Source: Fodinibius salicampi (GTDB lineage: Bacteria; Bacteroidota; Rhodothermia; Balneolales; Balneolaceae). Taken from it: DNA of 64,000 nucleotides. The notes under the pieces were generated by a model. It did no database searches and was not told the DNA's origin. It saw nothing but the letters and a program-made list of their open reading frames with translations. The stretch covers positions 310,001 to 374,000 of the forward strand of contig NZ_BAABRS010000001.1 in the NCBI RefSeq assembly GCF_039545095.1, written 5' to 3'. The position numbers and the translations under genes are program-made. Positions 29,393 to 38,574 of this stretch are shown piece by piece; position 1 is the first letter of the stretch; each line of letters starts with the position of its first letter.

Positions 29393-30061
29393 TTAATCGT
29401 CCCAGATATAGTCAAAAAGCAAAATGCCGGCTGTTATGGTTGTTCCCACATAGCCGATGAGCGCCCAGAAATCATTGAGAAAATTCTGATCAATATTCTC
29501 AATAAGTGCGGCCTTCGTGAGCTGAACTAAAATTAGAATTAGCGGAAAGAGCAGCGGCAGGCTTAAAACGGAAAAAATAGCTCCCTTGCGGTCGGCCTGC
29601 GAAACAATCGCTGCCAGCATAGTAGCTACGCTTGAAAGTCCTGCTGTACCGAAGACTAAAACAGAGATCAGCGCCCAATGATCGGCAACGGAGATACCCA
29701 ATAAAAATATATAGACCGTAAAAGTTACTAAATTTACAGTAAAGGTAAACAGGTAGTTGAAGCACAGCTTTCCGAGATATACATTCGATGCTTTTCCGTG
29801 GAGCCGAAGCAAATTAAAGGTTTGCTTATCAGTTTCCATGACAAAGGACCGGGAAAGACTTGACAATCCTGCAAATAGAATCACAATCCAAACTAATGCA
29901 CTTTGTGGTTCTGCAGGCAGCTGTTCCGCCTTTAGGGCAAATAAAATTAATAACAAAGCAGCCCCTACAAATGCGAGGACGGTGTTAAAGGCATAACGCG
30001 AACGCAGCTCGGTTTGTACGTCCTTAAGTAGTATGGCAGTTATTCCACGAATAAAATTCAT
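29393..30061 (-). CDS. ccmB: heme exporter permease CcmB
   Basis: 222 residues from the ATG at 30061; an upstream TTG would add two residues. Six membrane helices and the family segment IVILFAGLSSLSRSFVMETD identify it as the permease of the CcmAB exporter used in cytochrome c maturation. No ccmA, ccmC or other cytochrome assembly gene is in the window, so the ATPase partner must be encoded elsewhere. It is first in the ccmB-holB-dapF run. The divergent gene encodes a PTS IIA protein. Confidence 0.9.
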   Translation of the reverse strand: MNFIRGITAILLKDVQTELRSRYAFNTVLAFVGAALLLILFALKAEQLPAEPQSALVWIVILFAGLSSLSRSFVMETDKQTFNLLRLHGKASNVYLGKLCFNYLFTFTVNLVTFTVYIFLLGISVADHWALISVLVFGTAGLSSVATMLAAIVSQADRKGAIFSVLSLPLLFPLILILVQLTKAALIENIDQNFLNDFWALIGYVGTTITAGILLFDYIWDD

Positions 30062-30191
30062 GAACAAAGTTTACAAAATTTGTGGGGAAGAATTAAGTCT
30101 AGGTTAAATATGAAAAATTAATGAATTAGGTTGTTAATAGACTTGTATCAGAAGCTAAACGATGCCTATATTTAAACGGCATATGAAATAA

Positions 30192-30683
30192 ATGAATTTA
30201 GTCAATTTTCGCATGAATATTTTCAGCTTGTTAGATACAGAGACTGTTATACCGAACTTAGAAGCCCAGAATAAGGTTGAGATATTGGACAAGCTGGTTT
30301 CTACGTTGGAGAGTAAAATTCCAGCCGATAAAGTAGAAAAGATATTAACAGCAGTAAAAGAGAGAGAAGAAATTATGTCCACAGGTGTGGGTAAAGGATT
30401 GGCTATTCCTCATGGAAAAACATCCGCAATTGAGCAGACCTACGCTGCTTTTGCTGTTTTGAAAGAACCTGTTGAGTATGAGGCGATTGATCAAAAACCT
30501 GTAAAAATGGTTTTTTTGCTGGTGGGTCCACAGTCAAGCAACAGCCTGCATATCAAAATGCTAAGTCGTATTTCTCGTTTAATGAATAATAGCGATTTTA
30601 GGACTCGCCTGCTTAACTGTACCTCAGCCGAAGATATTATCCAACAGTTTCAAAGTGAAGAGTCTATGACGCTCAGCGGATAA
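30192..30683 (+). CDS. PTS IIA domain protein, PtsN (IIA-Ntr)-like
   Basis: 163 residues, a single PTS EIIA type 2 domain. The phosphorylatable histidine is in GLAIPHGKT (about residue 76), preceded by KEREEIMSTGVG. No EIIB or EIIC gene is adjacent, and such lone IIA proteins usually belong to the nitrogen-type phosphorelay that regulates potassium, nitrogen or envelope functions rather than sugar transport. An in-frame ATG at 30213 is an alternative start. The promoter region has an ATGCC/GGCAT inverted repeat at 30162-30182. dacB-like and NtrC-type genes follow on the same strand. Confidence 0.88.
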   Translation: MNLVNFRMNIFSLLDTETVIPNLEAQNKVEILDKLVSTLESKIPADKVEKILTAVKEREEIMSTGVGKGLAIPHGKTSAIEQTYAAFAVLKEPVEYEAIDQKPVKMVFLLVGPQSSNSLHIKMLSRISRLMNNSDFRTRLLNCTSAEDIIQQFQSEESMTLSG

Positions 30684-30709
30684 CTGAATTGTAATTAATT
30701 ATTTATCAT

Positions 30710-32179
30710 ATGCTTGGAAAAAAAATATGTGCCGTTGGCTTTGCTACGTTGGCGCTGCTTGCTGTTCGTCCGGCTGAAATATCTGGCCAGAACATTATTT
30801 TTTCACCGGAAATTATTCAGACCGTTGAAAATAGCCGGGCTGCTGATGCCTTTTGGTCCGTTATTGTTCGAGACTCATCGGGCACAATTTTGGAAGGCTA
30901 TAACTTTGATAAGTTTGTGCGCCCCGCTTCTAACTTGAAACTCATAACCTCCGCAGTGGTTTTGGATGAACTTGGGGCTAACTTCCGATATTCCACAAAA
31001 GTTTACGGGACAGGATCCCAGGTTGAAGATAAATGGATGGGAGATATTATTGTCCGGGGGAGTGGTGACCCGTCTATCAGCGGGATCTTTTACAATGAAG
31101 ATCGGTTTCATGTATTTGACAAGTTTTATAGGACTCTTGATTCTCTGGGCATTAAACATGTCAAAGGTTCACTTATAGGCAATGATTCCTATTTCGATCA
31201 AAAGCCATATCCGGAAGGGTGGAGTTGGGACGATCTTTCCTTTTATTACGGAGTGGAGATTAACGCCCTTTCTTTTAATGAAAATGCAGTTGACCTAAGA
31301 GTTTACGCCAGAAACGGGATTGGAGAAAAACCCGATATTGAGTGGTTCCCCTTTGACACCGATTACGTAGAGTTCGTCAATGAACAGGTGATCACTCCGT
31401 CATATTCTGAATATGACGAATCGTATCAGCGAATTTTGGGTACGAATACCATTCTCTTGAGAAGTTCACTACCCCAGGGGTATGTGGAAAAAGAATCATT
31501 ATCTATTTTGGATGCTCCCCGTTTCTTTATCGATACATTCAAAAAATACTTGGAGCATGGAGACATTACCTTTGAAGAATCTATTATGATTGAGAGCGAC
31601 ACGCGCCATTGGAAAGATAACCGCTATACTGTACTTGCCAGCCATAAATCAGTACCATTAAGCCAATTGCTAGGCGAAATGAATAAAGAAAGCAATAATT
31701 TTTATGCTGAGATGCTTTTAAAAACGGCTGCGGCAGAGCACTACAATACCTCGGGAAGTACAGAGCTGGGAATTAGTTTGATTGAAGAGTTCATGGAAAG
31801 AATGGGAGTCAATCAGGATCATATTGAAATAAGTGATGGTTCGGGGCTTGCTTCCTCAACATTATTAAAGATGGAAGATTTGAGTAATATTTTGGTTAAA
31901 ATGCAATCAAATCCACAGTTTGATGTTTATAAACAAAGTCTTTCCGTGGCAGGAATAGACGGGACTTTAGAACATCGTTTCCAAAATACGCCCATAGAAG
32001 GTAAGTTTTTGGGCAAGAGTGGATATCTCTCGGGCGTGCGAGCCTTAAGCGGATATTTAGAAGCGGAGTCCGGGCAGCAGCTGATCGTCAGCATAGCCAC
32101 CAATAACTACACTATTTCAACTTCTTATATCGACAGGATACAGGAAGAAATAATCCAAAAAGTATACAAAAAATATTAG
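30710..32179 (+). CDS. dacB: D-alanyl-D-alanine carboxypeptidase/endopeptidase (PBP4, peptidase S13)
   Basis: 489 residues with a signal peptide (ICAVGFATLALLAV, cleavage near 27). The three penicillin-binding motifs are present: SNLK with nucleophile Ser74 and Lys77, SNN near 327 (KESNNFYAE) and KSG near 440 (LGKSGYLSG). It trims or opens peptidoglycan cross-links in the periplasm. The extra domains between the first and second motifs are typical of PBP4. It starts 27 nt after the PtsN-like gene and ends 10 nt before the response regulator. Confidence 0.92.
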   Translation: MLGKKICAVGFATLALLAVRPAEISGQNIIFSPEIIQTVENSRAADAFWSVIVRDSSGTILEGYNFDKFVRPASNLKLITSAVVLDELGANFRYSTKVYGTGSQVEDKWMGDIIVRGSGDPSISGIFYNEDRFHVFDKFYRTLDSLGIKHVKGSLIGNDSYFDQKPYPEGWSWDDLSFYYGVEINALSFNENAVDLRVYARNGIGEKPDIEWFPFDTDYVEFVNEQVITPSYSEYDESYQRILGTNTILLRSSLPQGYVEKESLSILDAPRFFIDTFKKYLEHGDITFEESIMIESDTRHWKDNRYTVLASHKSVPLSQLLGEMNKESNNFYAEMLLKTAAAEHYNTSGSTELGISLIEEFMERMGVNQDHIEISDGSGLASSTLLKMEDLSNILVKMQSNPQFDVYKQSLSVAGIDGTLEHRFQNTPIEGKFLGKSGYLSGVRALSGYLEAESGQQLIVSIATNNYTISTSYIDRIQEEIIQKVYKKY

Positions 32180-32189
32180 TTTAGTATAG

Positions 32190-33563
32190 ATGAGTAATCG
32201 CGAGCCGACCATAATGGTAACGGATGATGAAAAAAGCATTCGTAATTCACTGCGGGAAATTCTCGAATTTGAGGATTATCGGGTTATTGAGGCAGAAAGT
32301 GGGGATCAAATATTCGAGATTTTATCTGATGAGTCGGTCGATTTGATGTTGCTGGATATCAAAATGAAAGGGATGGACGGGATAGAGGTCCTTACCAGGC
32401 TAAAAGAGGAGAATTACAGATTTCCGGTTATCATGATATCAGGACATGGTAATATTGAGATTGCCGTGGAGGCGACAAAGAAGGGGGCTTTTGATTTTAT
32501 CCAAAAACCACCAGACTTGAATCGGCTTTTAGTGAGTGTGCGCAATGCTCTTGATCAGCAGCGGCTCTCCGAAGAAAATAGAAATATTCGTTCCCAGCTG
32601 CCGGAAGTCCCGGAAATTATTGGAGAAAGCCCTGCAATCAAGAAAATTAAGAAGACAATTGATAAGGTTGCGAAAACCAATTCAAGGGTATTGGTAACCG
32701 GCGAAAATGGAACGGGAAAAGAGCTTGTTGCCCGGTGGATACATGAAAAAAGTCAGCGCAGCAGCGGAGCATTTGTAGAAGTTAATTGTGCTGCTATTCC
32801 TACAGAATTGCTTGAAAGTGAACTTTTTGGCCACGAAAAAGGAGCTTTTACCGGTGCTCATGATCAACGAATCGGTAAATTTGAACAAGGGGACGGAGGA
32901 ACCCTGTTTCTGGATGAAATTGGGGATATGAGTGCCGATGCCCAGGCTAAAGTTTTACGGGCATTACAGGAGAGCGCAATTATTCGCGTGGGAGGAAGCA
33001 AAAAAATATCCGTGGATGTACGGGTTATTGCTGCGACAAATAAAGATTTGATCGAAGAAATAGAGGCCGGAAACTTCAGAGAAGATTTGTACCACCGACT
33101 TAATGTCATTCCAATACATGTGCCGCCCCTGCGTAAAAGGCGCGAAGATATTCCTGCTCTTGCCAAACGGTGGCTAAACCATCTTGCTGAAGAGGATGTC
33201 TTGTTTTCAGCGGTATCTTTTTCCGATGAGGGACTTGAAGCGCTTAAACAACAGCATTGGTCCGGGAATGTACGAGAGTTACAGAATGCTGTGGAACGAT
33301 TGGGACTACTGGCAGAAGATGACATAATTGGTGCCGAGGATGTAGAAAGTATGACGCGCACTCCGAAAAAGAAGTCTGATCAGACGGATGATTTATTGGA
33401 TCAGAAAACTACCTTCCAAGGTTTTAAAGAATCGGCAGAACGGTTATTTTTGCTGCGAAAACTTGAAGAAAATGATTGGAATATTTCACAAACCGCCGAA
33501 GCTATTGATATTCAGCGCAGTCATATGTATAACAAAATGAAAAAGTACAATATTGAGCGATGA
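32190..33563 (+). CDS. sigma-54-dependent response regulator (NtrC family)
   Basis: 457 residues. Receiver domain 1-120 with the acidic pair D12/D13, phospho-acceptor D56 (LLDIKMKG) and FIQKPP lysine; AAA+ domain about 140-375 with Walker A GENGTGKE, the GAFTGA sigma-54 contact loop and FLDEIGDM Walker B; C-terminal Fis-type HTH (NISQTAEAIDIQRSHMYNKMKKY). It activates RNA polymerase containing RpoN. No histidine kinase gene is beside it, so it is an orphan regulator. It may act on the sigma-54-type promoter before grpE, but nothing here proves that. It starts 10 nt after dacB. Confidence 0.94.
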   Translation: MSNREPTIMVTDDEKSIRNSLREILEFEDYRVIEAESGDQIFEILSDESVDLMLLDIKMKGMDGIEVLTRLKEENYRFPVIMISGHGNIEIAVEATKKGAFDFIQKPPDLNRLLVSVRNALDQQRLSEENRNIRSQLPEVPEIIGESPAIKKIKKTIDKVAKTNSRVLVTGENGTGKELVARWIHEKSQRSSGAFVEVNCAAIPTELLESELFGHEKGAFTGAHDQRIGKFEQGDGGTLFLDEIGDMSADAQAKVLRALQESAIIRVGGSKKISVDVRVIAATNKDLIEEIEAGNFREDLYHRLNVIPIHVPPLRKRREDIPALAKRWLNHLAEEDVLFSAVSFSDEGLEALKQQHWSGNVRELQNAVERLGLLAEDDIIGAEDVESMTRTPKKKSDQTDDLLDQKTTFQGFKESAERLFLLRKLEENDWNISQTAEAIDIQRSHMYNKMKKYNIER

Positions 33564-33638
33564 CACTTTGTGGATGTGAAGAAGACGATGTATTCCATCA
33601 TTTCATCAAATCAAATTTAATTTTTTAGTTTTTTATTG

Positions 33639-34529
33639 ATGTCCGCTAAAATTATTGACGGTAAAAAAGTAGCAGGAATAACCAGGGATGAAGTTCGCCA
33701 GGATGTAGAAGATTGGCTTGATGCAGGAAACCGGCCTCCATTTCTGCAGGTTTTGTTGGTGGGCAATGATCCTGCTTCCAATGTGTACGTGGGAGCTAAA
33801 ACACGGGCATGCAAAGAAGTGGGGATTGAGACGGATACTCATCGACTGCCTGATACCGTTTCTGCTAAAGAGCTTAAGAAAACTATCCATCGATTTAACG
33901 ATGATGACTCAATAGACGGAATCTTGGTTCAGTTGCCGCTGCCTTCCCATCTTTCCTCTCATGATGTTATTGAAGCCATTGATCATAAAAAAGATGTGGA
34001 TGGATTCCATCCTATGAATGTGGGACGCCTAACCGTGGGGCAGCCCAGCTTTCGTTCCTGTACACCCGCAGGTATTTTCGAATTGTTTAAATACTATAGC
34101 ATACCAACTAAAGGTAAGCATGCCGTGGTAGTTGGGGCTAGTAATATTGTGGGACGTCCCATTTCCATTATGCTTTCCAAAGAAGATTCCGAGGGGAAGG
34201 CTACGACAACCATTTGTCATAAGTACACGAAGGATTTAACGGCTCATACCATATCAGCGGATATATTGATAGTCGCTGCGGGCCAGCCGAACCTTGTCAA
34301 AGGGGAGATGGTTAAAGAAGGTGTGGTCGTCGTTGATGTGGGCATTAACCGTGTAGCAGACGAGACTAAAGAGAAAGGGTATACCCTGGTTGGAGATTGC
34401 CATTTTGAAAGTGTTCAGGAAAAAGCCAGCTGGATAACGCCGGTTCCCGGTGGGGTTGGACCTATGACGGTAGCCATGCTTATGAAGAACACCCTGTTGG
34501 CGGCCAAGCGATCTATTTATCCTGAATAA
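33639..34529 (+). CDS. folD: bifunctional methylenetetrahydrofolate dehydrogenase/cyclohydrolase
   Basis: 296 residues from the ATG at 33639 (a TTG directly before it is in frame). It interconverts 5,10-methylene-THF, 5,10-methenyl-THF and 10-formyl-THF with NADP. The family segments YVGAKTRACKEVGI with the active-site lysine, DGILVQLPLP, KDVDGFHPMN, VVGASNIVGRP and PVPGGVGPMTVAML are all present. It is a single gene, 75 nt after the response regulator. Confidence 0.96.
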   Translation: MSAKIIDGKKVAGITRDEVRQDVEDWLDAGNRPPFLQVLLVGNDPASNVYVGAKTRACKEVGIETDTHRLPDTVSAKELKKTIHRFNDDDSIDGILVQLPLPSHLSSHDVIEAIDHKKDVDGFHPMNVGRLTVGQPSFRSCTPAGIFELFKYYSIPTKGKHAVVVGASNIVGRPISIMLSKEDSEGKATTTICHKYTKDLTAHTISADILIVAAGQPNLVKGEMVKEGVVVVDVGINRVADETKEKGYTLVGDCHFESVQEKASWITPVPGGVGPMTVAMLMKNTLLAAKRSIYPE

Positions 34530-34632
34530 ATAGCATTAGGAAGTTTTGATTAACGAGTTATTTAAGGAGAAAACAGTTGCTATGCTATGACTAATTGGAA
34601 ATAACCAGAAAGCCCAAAAAAGGGTGCCAATT

Positions 34633-34921
34633 ATGAAGAACTTCCTAATTTTACATTATGGGTTTGAAAGACCCACTTCAGAAGAAATGACCGCTTGGAA
34701 AAAATGGTTCAAATCAATTGCTGATATTCAGGTTGACAGAGGGGGGGCTTCGGGATGGTCGAGAAATTACTCAATCAGGAACTAATAATCTCCCATTCAC
34801 TAAAAATTCTATTACTGGTTACACTATTATTGAAGCAAGTAACCTTGATGAAGCAGAAAAAATAGCCAAGCAATGTCCAATTGTTGATAGCACAAGGGTT
34901 TATGAAGTAAACAAAAGTTAA
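34633..34921 (+). pseudogene. YciI-like (DGPF/YCII) protein gene, frameshifted at a poly-G run
   Basis: Two overlapping frames together encode one YCII-related protein of about 95 residues. The first runs from the ATG at 34633 (MKNFLILHYGFERPTSEEMTAW...DIQVDRGG); the second continues as LRDGREITQSG and ITGYTIIEASNLDEAEKIAKQCP to the TAA at 34921. The switch is at seven G residues (34741-34747); six would keep the frame. So it is a +1 insertion in a homopolymer. This could be a real mutation, a phase-variable slip site or a sequencing error. Family function is unknown. It is preceded by an AAAGGGTG-like ribosome site. Confidence 0.85.
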
Positions 34922-34999
34922 ACCAACTAACACTGACAAGCCTTGCAACCTCCCTGTTTTCCTATAATGTACTGTCCGTGCTTGCTATGCGTCAAATCG

Positions 35000-35290
35000 C
35001 TATAAACATTTATCTGGATTGTCAGGGTCCAGGTGACAGGTATCCGATTGCATACTTCTACTGAGCTTTAATTCCCGATGCAGTTTTTCCAATATCTTTT
35101 CAATTTTTTCCGGGGCAGTCCATATCTGGTAACCATCACTCAGCGCAGGTAATTGATTCCTGGTTAGAGTATCAGGCAAGGATCCATTGCTGTCTGCTTC
35201 TACGACTTCATGAGCTACGACCATTTCTTTAAGCTTCTCTTCAATACGCCTGGTAAAAGGGGTTGAGGTATTTTTATAAAATGTAAGCAT
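35000..35290 (-). CDS. glutaredoxin-like thioredoxin-fold protein without CxxC
   Basis: 96 residues. The N-terminus MLTFYKNTSTPFTRRIEEKLKEM has the beta-alpha pattern of glutaredoxin or GST N-terminal domains, and NQLPALSDG supplies the expected cis-proline loop. The position where glutaredoxins carry CPYC reads TSTPFT, so redox chemistry through that site is not possible. A C-terminal tail has two cysteines (DTCHLDPDNPDKCL) that might bind metal or form a disulfide. Cytoplasmic; function unknown. It is not obviously linked with its neighbours. Confidence 0.65.
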   Translation of the reverse strand: MLTFYKNTSTPFTRRIEEKLKEMVVAHEVVEADSNGSLPDTLTRNQLPALSDGYQIWTAPEKIEKILEKLHRELKLSRSMQSDTCHLDPDNPDKCL

Positions 35291-35518
35291 AAATTAATAA
35301 GTAGAAGTATTTGCCGCGCTTATATTTTTTATGGAAACAATTCTATTTCACCTGCAATTCCATTTTAAGTGACCCGTTGGTTGTATTCTGACCGTTTAGG
35401 CTTGAATTGAAGAGAGCTTTATAGTTACCACAAAACTTTTTTAAATAGGGGTGACATAACGCTGTCACTCAGGCTGGTTAGGTTGGGAGTGAAGATTAAT
35501 TAAACTCAAAAATCGGTT

Positions 35519-35848
35519 ATGAATACAGCAATTAAAACTTCCCGGCAACAGTCAAAAGTAAATCTTGAACCTGTACTCCAAAAAGTTATTAGGCAGGCGA
35601 AGAGAGAGCATAAGGAACTTCAGCAGATGTTTGAATTGATGGGCTGGGGAGATTTGCCCGATGCGCTTAAAATGGAAATTAAGGACGATGTAGCCGCGAT
35701 GGTTGATGAGTTGCAGGGGCAGTACTCCAGCTGCGATCCGCATGTGGAGCGTCGCCGCCAACGCGTAGTTTACTGGGTTAATAGTTTTAAGGATGACATA
35801 TGCTCCTTGAAAACGGCTGTTGATGCTTTGCGTATTCGCAGCCTTTGA
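35519..35848 (+). CDS. small hypothetical protein
   Basis: 109 residues, not recognised. It is basic at both ends and mostly helical (VLQKVIRQAKREHKELQQMFELMGW; DDVAAMVDELQGQY; RRRQRVVYWVNSFKDDICSLKTAVDALR), with no signal peptide or membrane helix. The ATG follows an A-rich leader. It is upstream of guaB by 156 nt and is probably independent, since guaB appears to have its own promoter. Confidence 0.6.
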   Translation: MNTAIKTSRQQSKVNLEPVLQKVIRQAKREHKELQQMFELMGWGDLPDALKMEIKDDVAAMVDELQGQYSSCDPHVERRRQRVVYWVNSFKDDICSLKTAVDALRIRSL

Positions 35849-35956
35849 ACAATCTTTTTTAGAAGAGAGGCAGCTTGGGCTGCAGTGAGATGTGGGCGAT
35901 TTCTGCTCTATAGATTTTTTTGCAAAAACTGTTAAGCAGGTCGTCCACATTTTTTT

Positions 35957-35964
35957 TATCTTTG
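35957..35964 (+). promoter_or_regulatory. possible Bacteroidota-type -7 element before guaB
   Basis: TATCTTTG matches the TAnnTTTG -7 consensus described for Bacteroidota housekeeping promoters and lies 40 nt before the guaB ATG after a run of T residues. A good -33 partner is not evident, so this is tentative. Confidence 0.35.
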
Positions 35965-36003
35965 CCCAAACCTGAATCCCAACGCTTGCAGATCCCAGCA
36001 ATC

Positions 36004-37482
36004 ATGGAAAATTCCTCTCCTTTTGATCGCATTACACGTCAAGGATTAACATACGATGATGTACTTTTAGTACCAGCGTATTCACAGATTCTTCCACGTA
36101 ATGCCAACACTAGCGTCGACCTTACCTCGAACTTAACTCTCAATATACCTGTCATCAGTGCGGCGATGGATACCGTTTCTGAATATCGCTTGGCAATAGC
36201 TCTGGCCCGGGAGGGAGGCATTGCCATGCTCCATAAAAATATGTCCATCGAAGATCAGGCTGACCAGGTGAGAATGGTTAAACGGAGTGAAAGCGGGATG
36301 ATTGTCGATCCGGTAACGCTGGATGAGGATTCTACGGTTCGTAAGGCCCGTGCTTTGATGAAAAAGCATAAAATTGGCGGTATTCCGATTGTAGAGGAGG
36401 ATAATACGCTGGTTGGTATTGTAACTAATCGTGATTTGCGCTTTGAGCACTATGTGGATAAGAAACTGAGTACGATTATGACTCGGGATAACCTGATTAC
36501 GGCCCGAGAAGGAACTACGCTGGAAGAAGCCGAAAAGCTACTGCAGGAACACAAAGTGGAAAAGCTTCCTATTGTTGACGAGAATAATAAGCTGGTTGGG
36601 CTTATTACTTTCAAGGATATTGAAAAGAAAATGAATTTCCCTCATGCCTGTAAAGATGACATGGGCCGGCTTCGCGTTGGCGCCGCAGTAGGTGTTACAT
36701 CTGATACCATGGATCGGGTTGCTGCGTTAGTTGAATCCGGTGTTGATATAATTACCATTGATACGGCACACGGTCATTCTAAAGGCGTTTTGGAGATGGT
36801 CAAGAAAGTTAAATCTGCTTATCCAAATCTGGATCTTATTGCTGGAAATATAGCCACTAAAAATGCAGCTGAAGCCTTGGTTGAAGCCGGAGCAGATGTT
36901 CTCAAAGTAGGTGTGGGACCCGGGTCTATTTGTACTACCCGTGTTGTAACGGGGGTAGGGGTACCGCAGCTTAGCGCCGTCATGGAAGTCGCTGAATACG
37001 CCCAAAGTGCCAATGTAGGTCTTATCGCTGACGGAGGTATTAAGCAGACAGGGGATATTCCGAAAGCGATAGCGGGGGGAGCCGATGCCGTAATGATGGG
37101 ATCAATGTTTGCCGGTGTGGATGAAAGTCCCGGCGAAACCATTATTTATGAATCACGAAAGTATAAATCATACCGTGGCATGGGCAGTATCGGGGCGATG
37201 GAGAAAGGTTCGAAGGACCGTTATTTTCAGGATGTAGAAGATAATATTAATAAACTTGTACCGGAAGGTATCGAGGGACGGGTGCCCTATAAGGGATATT
37301 TGAGTGAGGTAGTGCACCAGATGGTTGGCGGACTTCGTGCTGCAATGGGATATGCCGGTGCGGAAGATATTTCTAAGCTCCAGCAGGCAGAATTTGTCCA
37401 AATATCGGCTGCCGCCTATAAAGAAAGTCATCCCCACTCCGTTCAAATTACCAAAGAATCACCGAACTATTCAGTTAGCTAA
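36004..37482 (+). CDS. guaB: inosine-5'-monophosphate dehydrogenase
   Basis: 492 residues from the ATG at 36004 ([27 protein letters not shown]). It oxidises IMP to XMP with NAD, the first step to GMP. The barrel is interrupted by two CBS domains (about 95-215; [22 protein letters not shown] and [18 protein letters not shown]). The catalytic cysteine lies in [15 protein letters not shown] near residue 305, and the flap motif [11 protein letters not shown] is present. A TTG at 35920 would add 28 residues that do not belong to the family. The stop is only 9 nt from the stop of the converging lptG-like gene. Confidence 0.97.
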   Translation: MENSSPFDRITRQGLTYDDVLLVPAYSQILPRNANTSVDLTSNLTLNIPVISAAMDTVSEYRLAIALAREGGIAMLHKNMSIEDQADQVRMVKRSESGMIVDPVTLDEDSTVRKARALMKKHKIGGIPIVEEDNTLVGIVTNRDLRFEHYVDKKLSTIMTRDNLITAREGTTLEEAEKLLQEHKVEKLPIVDENNKLVGLITFKDIEKKMNFPHACKDDMGRLRVGAAVGVTSDTMDRVAALVESGVDIITIDTAHGHSKGVLEMVKKVKSAYPNLDLIAGNIATKNAAEALVEAGADVLKVGVGPGSICTTRVVTGVGVPQLSAVMEVAEYAQSANVGLIADGGIKQTGDIPKAIAGGADAVMMGSMFAGVDESPGETIIYESRKYKSYRGMGSIGAMEKGSKDRYFQDVEDNINKLVPEGIEGRVPYKGYLSEVVHQMVGGLRAAMGYAGAEDISKLQQAEFVQISAAAYKESHPHSVQITKESPNYSVS

Positions 37483-37491
37483 AAAAGATTG

Positions 37492-38574
37492 TTATTTTCG
37501 TACCGAATACAGGGCTCCGAGCCCTAAGCCCAAAAATAGGAGATGAGGCAAGAGAGCCGCAAGCAAAGGAGACATTTCTCCACTGCCTCCAAAGGGTTCA
37601 ATAACTTTCATCATCACTAAGTAGAGGAAGCTGACTGCCAGTCCGGCGGCAATATAAAATCCTTTGCCTCCCTGGCGCCGAACCGAAGCGATGGAAAAGC
37701 CGACAATGATAAGAACAATAATAGAAAAGGGATAGGCATAGCGTCCGTAGAGCTGGACTTTGGGAGTCCCTACATTGCCGGCGCCACTCCGCTCGATAGA
37801 CCGTATATATTTTCGGGCCTCCGGGTAGGTAAGTTGATATATATCAGAGGTGGTACGAGCCAGGTCCTGGGGATAGATACTAAAAGTGGTATCCATTGAA
37901 TCAATACTAACGTACTCATAGCCTGTGGGTGTAAAAATACGTTTATCAATATCTCTCAGGGCCCATTGTTTCTTTTCCTCTTTCCAGTTCATCCGCTGGA
38001 TATAAAGAGTTTCTTTTATACTGTCGGCAGCAAAGGTCGTAACATCTACGCGATAAGCAGTGTTTTCATTGGCATTGTAGTATCCAATCTTTAAGATAGA
38101 TTGTTCCGATTCCTGTCGGAACAGTCGGTTGCTGTCTATTTGTTCCGACTTTCCCTGCAAATATTTTGATTCGAATTCTATCCGTTTTTCGTTTGCGTCA
38201 GGAATAAGAAAACCATCCATATAGCTTATGGCAGCCGTTATAATGAACGCGAATACCAGGTAAGGCACAAGCAACCGATACAGGCTGACTCCGGATGCTT
38301 TAAGTGCAATAATTTCAAATCTTTCAGACATCTGTCCGGTTAGATAGAGGCAAGCTATAAATATAGCGAGGGGACTTATTAACCGAATAATTTCTGGTAT
38401 ATAGTTCAGGTAATACACCCCGAAGATCTCTGTAAAGGTAGCTCCACGGTCCGTAAAATCTTCGCTGTGTTCCGAAAAGTCGATAACGATAAAGATGAAT
38501 ACCAATGCCATCAGCAAAAAAACAGTGATGGTAAAAAGGCGTAATAAGATATATTTATCAATCTTCTTTATCAC
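37492..38574 (-). CDS. LPS export permease, LptG-type (YjgP/YjgQ family)
   Basis: 360 residues from a GTG start at 38574. Six membrane helices with the LptF/LptG arrangement: three N-terminal helices, a periplasmic beta-jellyroll (about 130-260, VDVTTFAADSIKETLYIQRMNWKEEKKQW), then three C-terminal helices including FSIIVLIIVGFSIASVRRQGGKGFYIA. With its upstream partner it forms the membrane part of the LptB2FG exporter that lifts LPS from the inner membrane. It overlaps the upstream gene by 17 nt. LptG rather than LptF is chosen from order and size, which is a weak argument. Confidence 0.85.
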   Translation of the reverse strand: MIKKIDKYILLRLFTITVFLLMALVFIFIVIDFSEHSEDFTDRGATFTEIFGVYYLNYIPEIIRLISPLAIFIACLYLTGQMSERFEIIALKASGVSLYRLLVPYLVFAFIITAAISYMDGFLIPDANEKRIEFESKYLQGKSEQIDSNRLFRQESEQSILKIGYYNANENTAYRVDVTTFAADSIKETLYIQRMNWKEEKKQWALRDIDKRIFTPTGYEYVSIDSMDTTFSIYPQDLARTTSDIYQLTYPEARKYIRSIERSGAGNVGTPKVQLYGRYAYPFSIIVLIIVGFSIASVRRQGGKGFYIAAGLAVSFLYLVMMKVIEPFGGSGEMSPLLAALLPHLLFLGLGLGALYSVRK

